Of a DNA stretch of 64,000 nt, positions 48,908 to 56,358 are shown in pieces (position 1 is the stretch's first letter; the number at the start of each line of letters is the position of its first letter). The stretch is from Micromonospora sp. CB01531. Its GTDB lineage: Bacteria > Actinomycetota > Actinomycetes > Mycobacteriales > Micromonosporaceae. Under the pieces are notes generated by a model, which had not been told where the DNA came from, made no database searches, and saw only the letters and a list, made by a program, of their open reading frames with translations. The stretch is taken from assembly GCF_001905095.1 (NCBI RefSeq), contig NZ_LWLS01000063.1, positions 1 through 64,000 on the forward strand, in the 5' to 3' direction. Position numbers and translations under genes: made by a program.

Positions 48908-50296
48908 ATGAGAACGACCACAAGGCGGCCCGTCGCGCCCGGGCGGGCGCCGACCCGCCGCCGGCTCGCCGACCTGACGGTGCTGGGCGTCGAGGCGGCG
49001 CTGGTCATGCTGGCCGCCGCGGTCGGCGCGGTCCTCAACGCCCGCGGCGTGGGCCTGCACGCGGACGCCGCCCCCCTGTACGCGACCTGGCGGCCGCACC
49101 TCGGCTGGGGCACCCCGGCGGCGGTGCTGGTCGCGGCCGGGGTGGTCGGCGTCGGGGTGCGGTGGGCCGGCGCGGCGCGCTGGGGCCCGCTGCTCGGCCT
49201 CGCCTACCTGGCCTCGGTGGCGTGGGCGCTGTCGCTGGCCCTGGTCGACGGCTGGTCGGCCGGGTTGACCGAACGGCTCACGCCGCAGGCGGAGTACCTG
49301 CACGAGGTGCCCGGGGTCCGGGACGTCCCCGCCACGCTGGCCGGGTTCACGGGGCGGATCCTGGACTTTCAGCCCGACTCCTGGTCGACCCACACCGCCG
49401 GGCACCCGCCCGGCGCGCTACTGGTCTTCGTTGGGCTGGACCGGATCGGGCTCGGCGGGGGCAGCGCTGCCGCACTGGCCTGCGTGCTGGTGGGCGCGAG
49501 CGTCACCGTCTCGGTGCCCGTGGCGCTGCGGGCGCTCGGCGCCGACGCCGCGGCCCGCGCGGTCCTGCCATTCCTGGTGCTGCTCCCCGGGGCCGTGTGG
49601 GTGGGGGCGTCGGCGGACGGGCTGTTCGCCGGCGTGGTCGCGGCAGGTCTGGCGCTGCTGGCGGTACGCGGCCGGCTGGCCCCGGCCGTCGGTGGGCTGG
49701 TGCTGGGCTACGCGCTGTACCTGTCGTACGGCTTCGTGCTGGTCGGCCTGCTGGCGCTGGTGGTGCTGGCACTGCGTCCGGCGGACCGGATCGCCGCACT
49801 GCTGTCCGCGGTCGCGGGAGTCGCCGGGGTGGTGGTGGCGTTCACGGCGGCGGGATTCTGGTGGTGGGACGGCTACCAGCGAGTGGTGGAGCGGTACTAC
49901 CAGGGCTGGGCGGCCGACCGCCCGTACGGCTACTGGGTCTGGGCGAACCTGGCGGCGCTGGTGCTGTCCGCCGGCCCGGCGCTCGGGCCGGCGCTGCGCC
50001 GGGCGGTGCTGGCCGGAGTCGCGGCGGTGCGGCGGCGCGGCCCGGGCGCCTGGCTCATCGGGCCGGTGGCCGCCGCCGGGCCGACGGTGCTGCTGCCGGT
50101 CGCTGCGGCGGCGGTGGTGCTCGCGGCTGACCTGTCCGGGTTGAGCAAGGCCGAGGTGGAGCGGATCTGGCTGCCGTTCGCGGTGTGGCTGCTAGTCGCC
50201 ACCGCGCACCTGCCGGCGGCGGCCCGCCGCTGGTGGCTGGCCGGGCAGGCGGCGACCGCGCTGGTGGTCAACCACCTGCTGTGGACGGTCTCCTGA
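48908..50296 (+). CDS. polytopic membrane protein, GT-C glycosyltransferase-like
   Basis: The 462-residue protein has an Arg-rich N-terminus and about ten to eleven membrane helices. A large outer loop after the third helix carries WSTHTAGHPPGALLVF, which resembles the first-loop region of GT-C polyprenyl-phosphate-sugar transferases; no definitive catalytic acid can be named. If correct, it would use the lipid-linked sugar made by Ppm or by the neighbouring GT2. It is divergent from the GT2 gene and tail-to-tail with the epimerase. Confidence 0.7.
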   Translation: MRTTTRRPVAPGRAPTRRRLADLTVLGVEAALVMLAAAVGAVLNARGVGLHADAAPLYATWRPHLGWGTPAAVLVAAGVVGVGVRWAGAARWGPLLGLAYLASVAWALSLALVDGWSAGLTERLTPQAEYLHEVPGVRDVPATLAGFTGRILDFQPDSWSTHTAGHPPGALLVFVGLDRIGLGGGSAAALACVLVGASVTVSVPVALRALGADAAARAVLPFLVLLPGAVWVGASADGLFAGVVAAGLALLAVRGRLAPAVGGLVLGYALYLSYGFVLVGLLALVVLALRPADRIAALLSAVAGVAGVVVAFTAAGFWWWDGYQRVVERYYQGWAADRPYGYWVWANLAALVLSAGPALGPALRRAVLAGVAAVRRRGPGAWLIGPVAAAGPTVLLPVAAAAVVLAADLSGLSKAEVERIWLPFAVWLLVATAHLPAAARRWWLAGQAATALVVNHLLWTVS

Positions 50297-50352
50297 CCTG
50301 CCGCGCGGCCCGGCGTCGTCCGCGCTGCCGCCCCCGCGGGCAGCGCGGCGGG

Positions 50353-51414
50353 TCAGGCATGCACGGCCGCCGGCTCGCGCAGCGGGTCGGTGGCGAAGGC
50401 GGTGACCCCGTCGGCGAAGCCGACCCGCGCGGTGTAGCCGAGCAGGTCGGCCGCCCGACGCGGATCGGCGACGACGTGCCGCACGTCGGCGACGCGGGCG
50501 CCACCGACGACCAGCGGCGCCGGCCCGGCCATCGCGGCGGCCAGGGCCGCGGCCAGGTCACCGACCGTGCGCGGCTCGCCGGAACAGACGTTGACCGGCA
50601 CCAGCGGCTGCGGCGGCGGCGTGGTGAGGGCCAGCAGGTTGGCCCGCGCCACGTCGGTGACGTGGACGAAGTCCCGCCGCTGGCGGCCGTCCTCCAGCAC
50701 CCGCGGCGGCCGGCCGGCCGACAGCTCGGAGCGGAAGATCGAGGCCACCCCGGCGTACGGAGTGTCGCGGGGCATCCGGGGCCCGTAGACGTTGTGGTAG
50801 CGCAGGGCCCACACTCCGCCCCCGGTCTGCCGCGCCCAGGCGGCGGCCAGGTGCTCCTGGGCCAGCTTGGTGGCGGCGTACGTGCTGCGCGGCTCCAGCG
50901 GGGCGTCCTCGGGCACCAGTGCGGGGCTGACGATGCCGGCGCACCGCGGGCAGGTCGGGTCGTAGCGGCCGGCGGCCAGGTCGGCGGGACGGCGCGGGGC
51001 GGGTCGCACGATGCCGTGCCGGGCGCACTCGTAACGGCCCTCGCCGTAGACGACCATGGAGCTGGCGAGCACCAGCCGGCGCACCCCGGCCCGGTGCATC
51101 GCGGCCAGCAGCACGGCGGTGGCGTAGTCGTTGTGGCTGGCGTACCCGGGGGCGTCCGACGGGTCGAGGCCGTGCCCGACCATCGCGGCCTGGTGGCACA
51201 CCGCGTCGACGCCGGGCAGCAGCCGGTCGAGCAGGTCGGGGTCGCGGACGTCGCCGACGATCGGGTCGTGCCGCCGGGACCACTCGGGCAGTTCGCCGCC
51301 GTGTGCCTGGGGCAGCAGCGCGTCCAGCGCCACCACCTCGTGCCCGTCGGTGGCGAGCAGGTCGGCGACCTGCGACCCGATGAAACCGGCCGCGCCGGTG
51401 ACGAGTACCCGCAT
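50353..51414 (-). CDS. NAD-dependent epimerase/dehydratase with a CxxH/CxxC insertion
   Basis: The 353-residue extended SDR has the NAD loop VTGAAGFIGSQVA, catalytic YAATK (Tyr179, Lys183) and NVYGPRMP. Between the catalytic Ser region and the YxxxK lies a roughly 45-residue insertion with Cys130-x2-His133 and Cys155-x2-Cys158, which could bind zinc. Such an insertion is not found in typical GalE or RmlB enzymes. It probably converts a nucleotide sugar for the neighbouring transferases. ATG 51414 is the first start of the conserved fold. Confidence 0.88.
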   Translation of the reverse strand: MRVLVTGAAGFIGSQVADLLATDGHEVVALDALLPQAHGGELPEWSRRHDPIVGDVRDPDLLDRLLPGVDAVCHQAAMVGHGLDPSDAPGYASHNDYATAVLLAAMHRAGVRRLVLASSMVVYGEGRYECARHGIVRPAPRRPADLAAGRYDPTCPRCAGIVSPALVPEDAPLEPRSTYAATKLAQEHLAAAWARQTGGGVWALRYHNVYGPRMPRDTPYAGVASIFRSELSAGRPPRVLEDGRQRRDFVHVTDVARANLLALTTPPPQPLVPVNVCSGEPRTVGDLAAALAAAMAGPAPLVVGGARVADVRHVVADPRRAADLLGYTARVGFADGVTAFATDPLREPAAVHA

Positions 51415-51497
51415 GCCGGTCAGGGTAGGTCGGTAGGCGGTCGCGTGGGGTCCGGTCGGCCAAGCCGTAAGGACCTGGCAACATCGCGGTCCGCGGG

Positions 51498-51515
51498 CCG
51501 GTAAGCGTTCCGTAA
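51498..51515. promoter_or_regulatory. TTACGG-N5-TTACCGG operator, copy B (inverted)
   Basis: CCGGTAAGCGTTCCGTAA is the reverse complement of a sequence matching copy A (48810-48827) at 15 of 18 positions. A further CCGTAAGG lies at 51465-51472. It sits between the divergent epimerase and oxidoreductase genes, linking their control to that of the GT2 and GT-C-like genes. Confidence 0.6.
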
Positions 51516-51624
51516 TTCGGCAAACCGGGTCCGACCGCCGAGGCCGCCCGTAGCCTGCCGGAGAGGGATCCGGTCGGCCGGCCGCCGCCGGGCGTCCCGG
51601 CGTCGGCAGTCGCGAGGAGGACCG

Positions 51625-53007
51625 GTGAGCGCGGAGAGCTCTCCCCCGGCCGGGGGTTCCCCGGTCGCATCGGGGCGCGTGCCACCCGGCCGGCCGGCCT
51701 ACGGTTTCCCCCGGCGGTGGTGGGCGTTCCTGGCCGAGCATCCCCCGCCCGGCGCGGCGACCGTGAACCGGCGGTGGCGCAGCCCGCTGCGCGGCCCGTG
51801 GCTCACCGCCATGTTCGGGGTGGTCCTGCTCGTCGGCCTACCGCTGGTGTTCCTCACCGGGTTGCTGGACTACCTCGCCTACTCCCCCCAGTTCGGCCAG
51901 GCGTTCCCACGTGACGTCGGGTGGCTGCGGCTGCCGCAGTTCGACTGGCCGACCCGCCCGTCCTGGCTGTTCCGGCTCACCCAGGGCCTGCACGTGGCGC
52001 TCGGGATCACGCTGATCCCGATCGTGCTGGCCAAGCTCTGGTCGGTGCTGCCGAAGCTGTTCGACTGGCCGCCGGCCCGCTCGGTGGCGCAGGTGCTGGA
52101 GCGGCTGTCCCTGCTCCTGCTCGTCGGTGGGATCCTCTTCGAGATCGCCACCGGCCTGCTCGACATCCAGTACGCATACCTGTTCGGCTTCGACTTCTAC
52201 ACCGCCCACTACTTCGGCGCCTGGGTCTTCGTCGCCGCGCTGGTCACCCACGTGGCGCTCAAGCTGCGGCGGATGCGCACCGGCCTACGGTCCCGCTCGC
52301 TGCCCGAGGAGCTGATCACCTACCGCGCGGCGACCCGGCCCGAGCCGCCGGACCCGGACGAACTGGTGGCCGCCCGGCCCGGGCCGCCCACGATGAGCCG
52401 GCGCGGCGCGCTCACCCTGGTCGGTGGCCTGTCGCTGCTGCTCGCCGCCCTCACCGTGGGGCAGCACCTCGAGGGGCCCTGGCGGCGGACCGCGCTGTTG
52501 CTGCCCCGGGGGCGGCAGCCGGGGGCGGGCCCGACCGGCTTCCCGGTGAACCGGACCGCGGCCGCGGCCGGCGTCCGGGCCGCGGACACCGGGCCGGGCT
52601 GGCGGCTCGCCCTGCGCGCGGGCGGCCGCACCGTCGCGGTGGACCGTGCCGGCCTGCTGGCCATGGCCCAGCACACCGTCACGCTGCCGATCGCCTGCGT
52701 GGAGGGCTGGTCGACCGTGCAGACCTGGACCGGGGTACGGCTGCGCGACCTGGCCGCCCTCGTCGGCGCGGACGGGATCGCCGCCGCGCACGTGCGGTCC
52801 CTGGAGAAGGCGGGGCTGTTCAAGCAGGCGACCCTGCAGGCCAACCAGGTCCTCGACGCGGACTCCCTGCTCGCCCTGCAGGTCAACGGCGTCGACCTCT
52901 CCCTCGACCACGGCTACCCGGCGCGGGTCATCGTCCCGGCCCTGCCCGGCGTGCACTGCACGAAGTGGGTGGCGGAGATCGAGTTCCGGAGCCGTACCGG
53001 TGGGTGA
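51625..53007 (+). CDS. membrane-bound molybdopterin oxidoreductase with N-terminal cytochrome b-like domain
   Basis: The 460-residue protein has four membrane helices (about 60-80, 115-138, 160-180, 196-213) with candidate heme ligands His123, His195 and His209. A Tat-like MSRRGALTLVGG precedes a fifth helix (about 257-278). The C-terminal sulfite-oxidase-like domain has Cys358 in LPIACVEGWS as the molybdenum ligand. The topology resembles actinobacterial Rieske proteins that use Sec and then Tat. It would pass electrons between an extracytoplasmic substrate and the membrane; the substrate is unknown. Confidence 0.87.
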   Translation: MSAESSPPAGGSPVASGRVPPGRPAYGFPRRWWAFLAEHPPPGAATVNRRWRSPLRGPWLTAMFGVVLLVGLPLVFLTGLLDYLAYSPQFGQAFPRDVGWLRLPQFDWPTRPSWLFRLTQGLHVALGITLIPIVLAKLWSVLPKLFDWPPARSVAQVLERLSLLLLVGGILFEIATGLLDIQYAYLFGFDFYTAHYFGAWVFVAALVTHVALKLRRMRTGLRSRSLPEELITYRAATRPEPPDPDELVAARPGPPTMSRRGALTLVGGLSLLLAALTVGQHLEGPWRRTALLLPRGRQPGAGPTGFPVNRTAAAAGVRAADTGPGWRLALRAGGRTVAVDRAGLLAMAQHTVTLPIACVEGWSTVQTWTGVRLRDLAALVGADGIAAAHVRSLEKAGLFKQATLQANQVLDADSLLALQVNGVDLSLDHGYPARVIVPALPGVHCTKWVAEIEFRSRTGG

Positions 53008-53473
53008 CCTGGCGGCCCGGTTCCGGGCGGCGTACGGGGCGCCGGCCGGGCACCTGCTGCTGCTCGTCGGCGCCTTCACGGTCGCCGGGTGGGTGGCGCT
53101 GCGGCTCGCCGCGGAACCGACCTCCGGCCGGATGCTGGTCTGGTTCGTCGGCGCGGCGATCGCACACGACTTCGTGCTGTTCCCGATCTACGGGCTGGCG
53201 GACCGCGTGCTGCAGCGCGCGCTCGGCACCCACGGCGTGCCGGCGTCGGGTCCCGCATTGCTGAACCACGTCCGGGTGCCGGCCCTGGCCTCGGGCCTGC
53301 TGTTCCTCGTCTACCTGCCGGGCATCCTGCGGTTGGGCCGGCCGACCTACCTGGCCGCGTCCGGGCAGGACCAGCGGCCGTTCCTCGCCCGCTGGCTGCT
53401 CATCACGGCCGCCCTGTTCCTGGCCAGCGCCGTCGGCTACGTGCTGCGCCGGTGGTGGGCGCAGCGCCGCTGA
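53000..53473 (+). CDS. hypothetical four-helix membrane protein
   Basis: The 157-residue protein has four hydrophobic segments (about 17-36, 45-63, 94-114, 132-150) and a conserved-looking FVGAAIAHDFVLFPIYGLAD. GTG 53000 overlaps the oxidoreductase stop by eight bases, so the two are co-translated. It may be a membrane partner or quinone-side subunit of the oxidoreductase. I do not recognise a named family. Confidence 0.75.
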   Translation: MGDLAARFRAAYGAPAGHLLLLVGAFTVAGWVALRLAAEPTSGRMLVWFVGAAIAHDFVLFPIYGLADRVLQRALGTHGVPASGPALLNHVRVPALASGLLFLVYLPGILRLGRPTYLAASGQDQRPFLARWLLITAALFLASAVGYVLRRWWAQRR

Positions 53474-53531
53474 ATCGTCGGCCGCCGTCGGCGAATGGAC
53501 CGGCCCGCCGAAACGATCATGGAGAGCTGAA

Positions 53532-53690
53532 GTGTCGACCGCGAAACGTATGAAAACGGGGCTGATCGCGGCGCTGGCACCGATTGTGGTGCTCGGCGTC
53601 TTCGCTCAGCCGGCACGGGCGGACGTGTCCGCGCCTCGTGTTCATGTCGTCCCACGCGGAGCTGAGGGACTGACCGGGACAGGACGGTAG
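53532..53690 (+). CDS. short secreted peptide, 52 residues
   Basis: GTG 53532 follows GGAGAG at a good distance. The product has a basic start (KRMK), a hydrophobic core (LIAALAPIVVLGVF) and an AQPARA|DVSA cleavage site, leaving about 22 residues, DVSAPRVHVVPRGAEGLTGTGR in essence. A strong hairpin follows the TAG immediately. No family is recognised. It may belong to the operon of the oxidoreductase or be independent. Confidence 0.55.
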   Translation: MSTAKRMKTGLIAALAPIVVLGVFAQPARADVSAPRVHVVPRGAEGLTGTGR

Positions 53691-53692
53691 AC

Positions 53693-53730
53693 CGTGGGCC
53701 GCGACGCCGGACACAGCGTCGCGGCCCACG
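53693..53730 (+). terminator. hairpin terminator after the secreted peptide gene
   Basis: Perfect 15-base arms (53693-53707 and 53716-53730) close an 8-base loop, two bases after the TAG. It also lies downstream of the convergent SDR gene. Confidence 0.82.
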
Positions 53731-53784
53731 CCGTCGAACAGGGCATCGAACTCCCGCCGGGCGGTCCGCGCCCCGCTGGGGGGC

Positions 53785-54534
53785 TCAGATGCCACCGTCG
53801 ACGTGCAGGGTCTCCCCGGTGATGTAGGAGGACTGGTCGCTCAGCAGGAAGGCGACGGCGTCGGCGACCTCCTCCGGCCGCCCGTAGCGCCGCAACGCGA
53901 TGATCTGGCGGTGGCGTTCGACGTACGCCCGCCGTTCCGCCGAGGAGTCCCGTGCCGCTTCCTCGGTCTCGATGGTGCCCGGAGCCACCACGTTGACCCG
54001 GATGCCCTGCGGGCTCAGTTCCTTGGTCAGCGAACGCATCAGCCCGACGAGGCCGGCCTTCGCCGCGGTGTAGTGCGCCCGCAGCGGGATCCCGACCGTG
54101 GCCGCCCGGGACCCGATGGCCACCACCGACGTGCCCGCGGTCATCAGCGGCAGTGCCTTGTTGACGAGGAGGTACGCCGCGGTGAGCGTCGTGTCCACCA
54201 CCCGGTGCCACTCCTGGGGCGTCAGCTCGGCGAACCGCACGGGGCTGATCACTCCCGCGTTGTGCACCAGGCCGTGCAGCGTACGATGGCCGCTCCCGGC
54301 CTCGTCGACGAGCCGCTCGACGTCCTCGACGTCGGTCACGTCGGCCCGGATCAGCCGGTGGCTGCCCGGCGTCTCCTTGAGTTGGTGGGCGAGCGCCTCG
54401 ACGTGCTCACCCTCGGTCCGGTAGCAGGCGACCACGTTCGCGCCGGCGGCGGCCAGTCCGAGGGTGATGCCCCGACCGATGCCGCGGGTGCCTCCGGTGA
54501 CGATCACATTCTTGCCGGCGAGTTGACCGATCAT
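53785..54534 (-). CDS. SDR family oxidoreductase (FabG-like)
   Basis: The 249-residue classical SDR has TGGTRGIGRG as the NAD(P) loop, NNAG-type HNAG, catalytic Ser142, Tyr155 and Lys159 (HYTAAK), and the C-terminal ITGETLHVDGG. The NADP preference is not clear. It reduces or oxidises a carbonyl/hydroxyl pair on an unknown substrate. The start is ATG 54534 behind AGAGGGAGAG, with no co-directional partner nearby. Confidence 0.93.
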   Translation of the reverse strand: MIGQLAGKNVIVTGGTRGIGRGITLGLAAAGANVVACYRTEGEHVEALAHQLKETPGSHRLIRADVTDVEDVERLVDEAGSGHRTLHGLVHNAGVISPVRFAELTPQEWHRVVDTTLTAAYLLVNKALPLMTAGTSVVAIGSRAATVGIPLRAHYTAAKAGLVGLMRSLTKELSPQGIRVNVVAPGTIETEEAARDSSAERRAYVERHRQIIALRRYGRPEEVADAVAFLLSDQSSYITGETLHVDGGI

Positions 54535-54941
54535 GGCTCTCCCTCTTCTCGCGCTGGGGCGACTGACCGAGCTGTTCCCGCGACTGTTCGACGGGGAACC
54601 GGAACCTCCATCACCGGGTTGGCCGGCGCGCCGGCATGCACCGTCGGCTGCGGTCCACTCGATGATCTGCGTGGTCAGGCGCGTGTCGGCCTCGGTCTGT
54701 GCGTTGAGGTGTCGCTCCGCGACCGCGTCGTCCAGACAGGACCATCGGTCTTCAGCTCGAACTGTCGGCTAGCGCGGCTCGGTGTCGTCCGGCTTGTCCC
54801 GATGTTCCCAGAACAGGGATATGAATGCCAGACGGAAAGGCTTTCGGTACTTTGCGGCCCTCGTCCGGAAGCCCGGTTGGTACCGAGCGCGGCAGGTCAC
54901 CTCGCCACGAGCCGCGGCGACAGACGCGTGCTCATGGCCGG
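54535..54941. other. 407-bp gap; contains one diverged repeat, no convincing gene
   Basis: Frames on the plus strand begin at ATG 54533, 54821 and 54825 but lack ribosome sites and recognisable domains. The stretch 54797-54858 is similar to 56170-56232 and is listed as a repeat. The rest probably holds the SDR promoter. Confidence 0.5.
54797..54858 (+). repeat. diverged direct repeat, left copy
   Basis: About 60 bases align with 56170-56232, sharing CCCGAT, CAGAACA, ATGA, GCCAGAC and TCGGTAC in order. In the right copy the sequence is the 3' end of the TetR gene. The left copy can encode MNARRKGFRYFAAL, and the right copy MRARPRGSRYPAAI. Confidence 0.5.
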
Positions 54942-55484
54942 TCACCCCCACCCGCGGAGCTGACCGCTGGCCGCTGCCGCAGGTCGAGCGTCCAGTTTCT
55001 GGCCGACGAGGTCGTGGCCGAAGCTGTGGTGCCGCTCCTCGTCGCTGCGGACGAAGCCAACGGCCTCATAGATTCTGCGTGCGGACACCAGCACGTCGTT
55101 GGTCCACAACGTGACCTGCCGGTAGCCGGCCGCGCGAGCGAAGGCGACGCACGTCTCGACCAGGCGGGTGCCGGCGCCGAGGCCACGCGCGGTCGGGGTG
55201 ACCAGCAGGATCCGCAGCTTGGCCACCCCGGGCTCGCCGTCGGCAACGCAGAAGACGCATCCCACGCGTGCCCCGTCGACCTCGGCGATCCAGGCCGCCT
55301 CCCGGCTCGGGTCGTGATCCGTGGCGTAGTCGGCAACGATCCTGGCCACCAGCGCCTCGAAGTCGGTGTCCCAGCCGAACTGCTGGTCGTACACCTCACC
55401 GTGGGCCATCACCACCCAGCCCAGGTCGCCGGGGCGGTCCGCCCGGCGCACCACGACTCGCGGCTGACGGTCCTGCTGCGACAT
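54942..55484 (-). CDS. GNAT family N-acetyltransferase
   Basis: The 180-residue protein has the acetyl-CoA motif A RILLVTPTARGLGAGTRLVETCV, motif B TNDVLVSARRIYEAVGF, and GCVFCVADGEPG. Relatives are often fused to or paired with MarR- or TetR-type regulators. The start is ATG 55484 with GGGAGGG upstream. It is divergent from the TetR gene and shares its 77-base promoter, so it is probably the regulated gene. Confidence 0.9.
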   Translation of the reverse strand: MSQQDRQPRVVVRRADRPGDLGWVVMAHGEVYDQQFGWDTDFEALVARIVADYATDHDPSREAAWIAEVDGARVGCVFCVADGEPGVAKLRILLVTPTARGLGAGTRLVETCVAFARAAGYRQVTLWTNDVLVSARRIYEAVGFVRSDEERHHSFGHDLVGQKLDARPAAAASGQLRGWG

Positions 55485-55524
55485 GGGCCACCCTCCCGGA
55501 TCCCTGACCAACGGCTCCCGCCAC

Positions 55525-55540
55525 TGACACAACTGTTTCA
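55525..55540. promoter_or_regulatory. TetR-type operator between GNAT and TetR genes
   Basis: TGACACAACTGTTTCA is an imperfect dyad of the TGAAACA-N2-TGTTTCA type common for TetR regulators, centred in the short divergent promoter, 21 bases before the TetR ATG. Confidence 0.55.
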
Positions 55541-55560
55541 GTAGCGGGTAGGCTACCCCC

Positions 55561-56196
55561 ATGTCCCAGGACCCGACAACGCCGTCCCCCCGGCAGATCG
55601 AGCTGTTGGAGGCCGCCTACCGGTACGTGCTCGAGCACGGCCTGGCCGACCTGTCCCTGCGTCCGCTCGCCGCGGCCATCGGCTCAAGCCCCCGGGTGCT
55701 GATGTTCCTCTTCGGAAACAAGGACGGCCTGGTGCGGGCACTGCTCGCGCGGGCCCGCACCGACGAGCTCGCGATCCTGGACCGCCTCGGACAGGCCAGC
55801 CATGGCACGCCCATCGGCCTGGTCCCGGCCGTCGAGCAGGTCTGGGCGTGGCTGGCCGCCGAGGAGCATCGGCGGCTGCTGCGGCTGTGGGTCGAGGCGT
55901 ACGCCCACTCCCTCGTCGAGCCCGACGGCGCGTGGGCCGGGTTCGCCCGCGCGACCGTGCACGACTGGCTCGCCGTCCTGGCCGCCTGCCAACCACCGCC
56001 CGAGCGGAACACCGAGGCGGGCGCCGTCCGCCGCACCCTGGCGCTGGCGGTGCTCCGCGGCGCTCTGCTCGACCTCCTCGCCACCGGTGACCGACACCGG
56101 GTCACGGCCGCCGTCCGACACCAGCTCGCCCTGTTGCCTCATCCACGGGGATTTGGCGAGCACGGCGGCTCCCGATACTCGCAGAACACGACATGA
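55561..56196 (+). CDS. TetR/AcrR family transcriptional regulator
   Basis: The 211-residue regulator has the N-terminal helix-turn-helix (ADLSLRPLAAAIGSSPRVLMFLFGNKDGLVRALL, compressed here into residues about 28-62) and a helical ligand domain. It diverges from the GNAT gene. Its last codons fall within the right copy of a diverged repeat, and the TGA overlaps an ATG of a short downstream frame. Confidence 0.9.
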   Translation: MSQDPTTPSPRQIELLEAAYRYVLEHGLADLSLRPLAAAIGSSPRVLMFLFGNKDGLVRALLARARTDELAILDRLGQASHGTPIGLVPAVEQVWAWLAAEEHRRLLRLWVEAYAHSLVEPDGAWAGFARATVHDWLAVLAACQPPPERNTEAGAVRRTLALAVLRGALLDLLATGDRHRVTAAVRHQLALLPHPRGFGEHGGSRYSQNTT

Positions 56197-56232
56197 GAGC
56201 CAGACCGAGGGGTTCTCGGTACCCGGCCGCCA
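56170..56232 (+). repeat. diverged direct repeat, right copy
   Basis: Partner of 54797-54858, in the same orientation. It covers the 3' end of the TetR gene and about 35 bases beyond. The two copies bracket the GNAT-TetR module. Confidence 0.5.
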
Positions 56233-56278
56233 TCAAGATCTACCGGAGTACTGGTCGCCCCGCCGTCTGGCCCGCGTC

Positions 56279-56307
56279 ACGCCGGGCGGCTGCTCGCCGC
56301 CCGGCGT
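56279..56307. terminator. bidirectional hairpin between TetR and lipase genes
   Basis: Perfect 12-base arms (56279-56290 and 56296-56307) surround TGCTC between two convergent genes. Confidence 0.78.
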
Positions 56308-56358
56308 ACGGGATTGCCGGCTGATCCCACCGGTGGGGTCCTCGGTGGACCTCCGCGG

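Noticed and set aside
54533..54772. 79-codon plus-strand frame starting opposite the SDR start codon
   Set aside because: It has no ribosome site, no domain and biased composition; the ATG is only the palindromic partner of the SDR start.
54825..55544. 239-codon plus-strand frame across the GNAT gene
   Set aside because: Antisense of the GNAT gene, which has a ribosome site and acetyl-CoA motifs.
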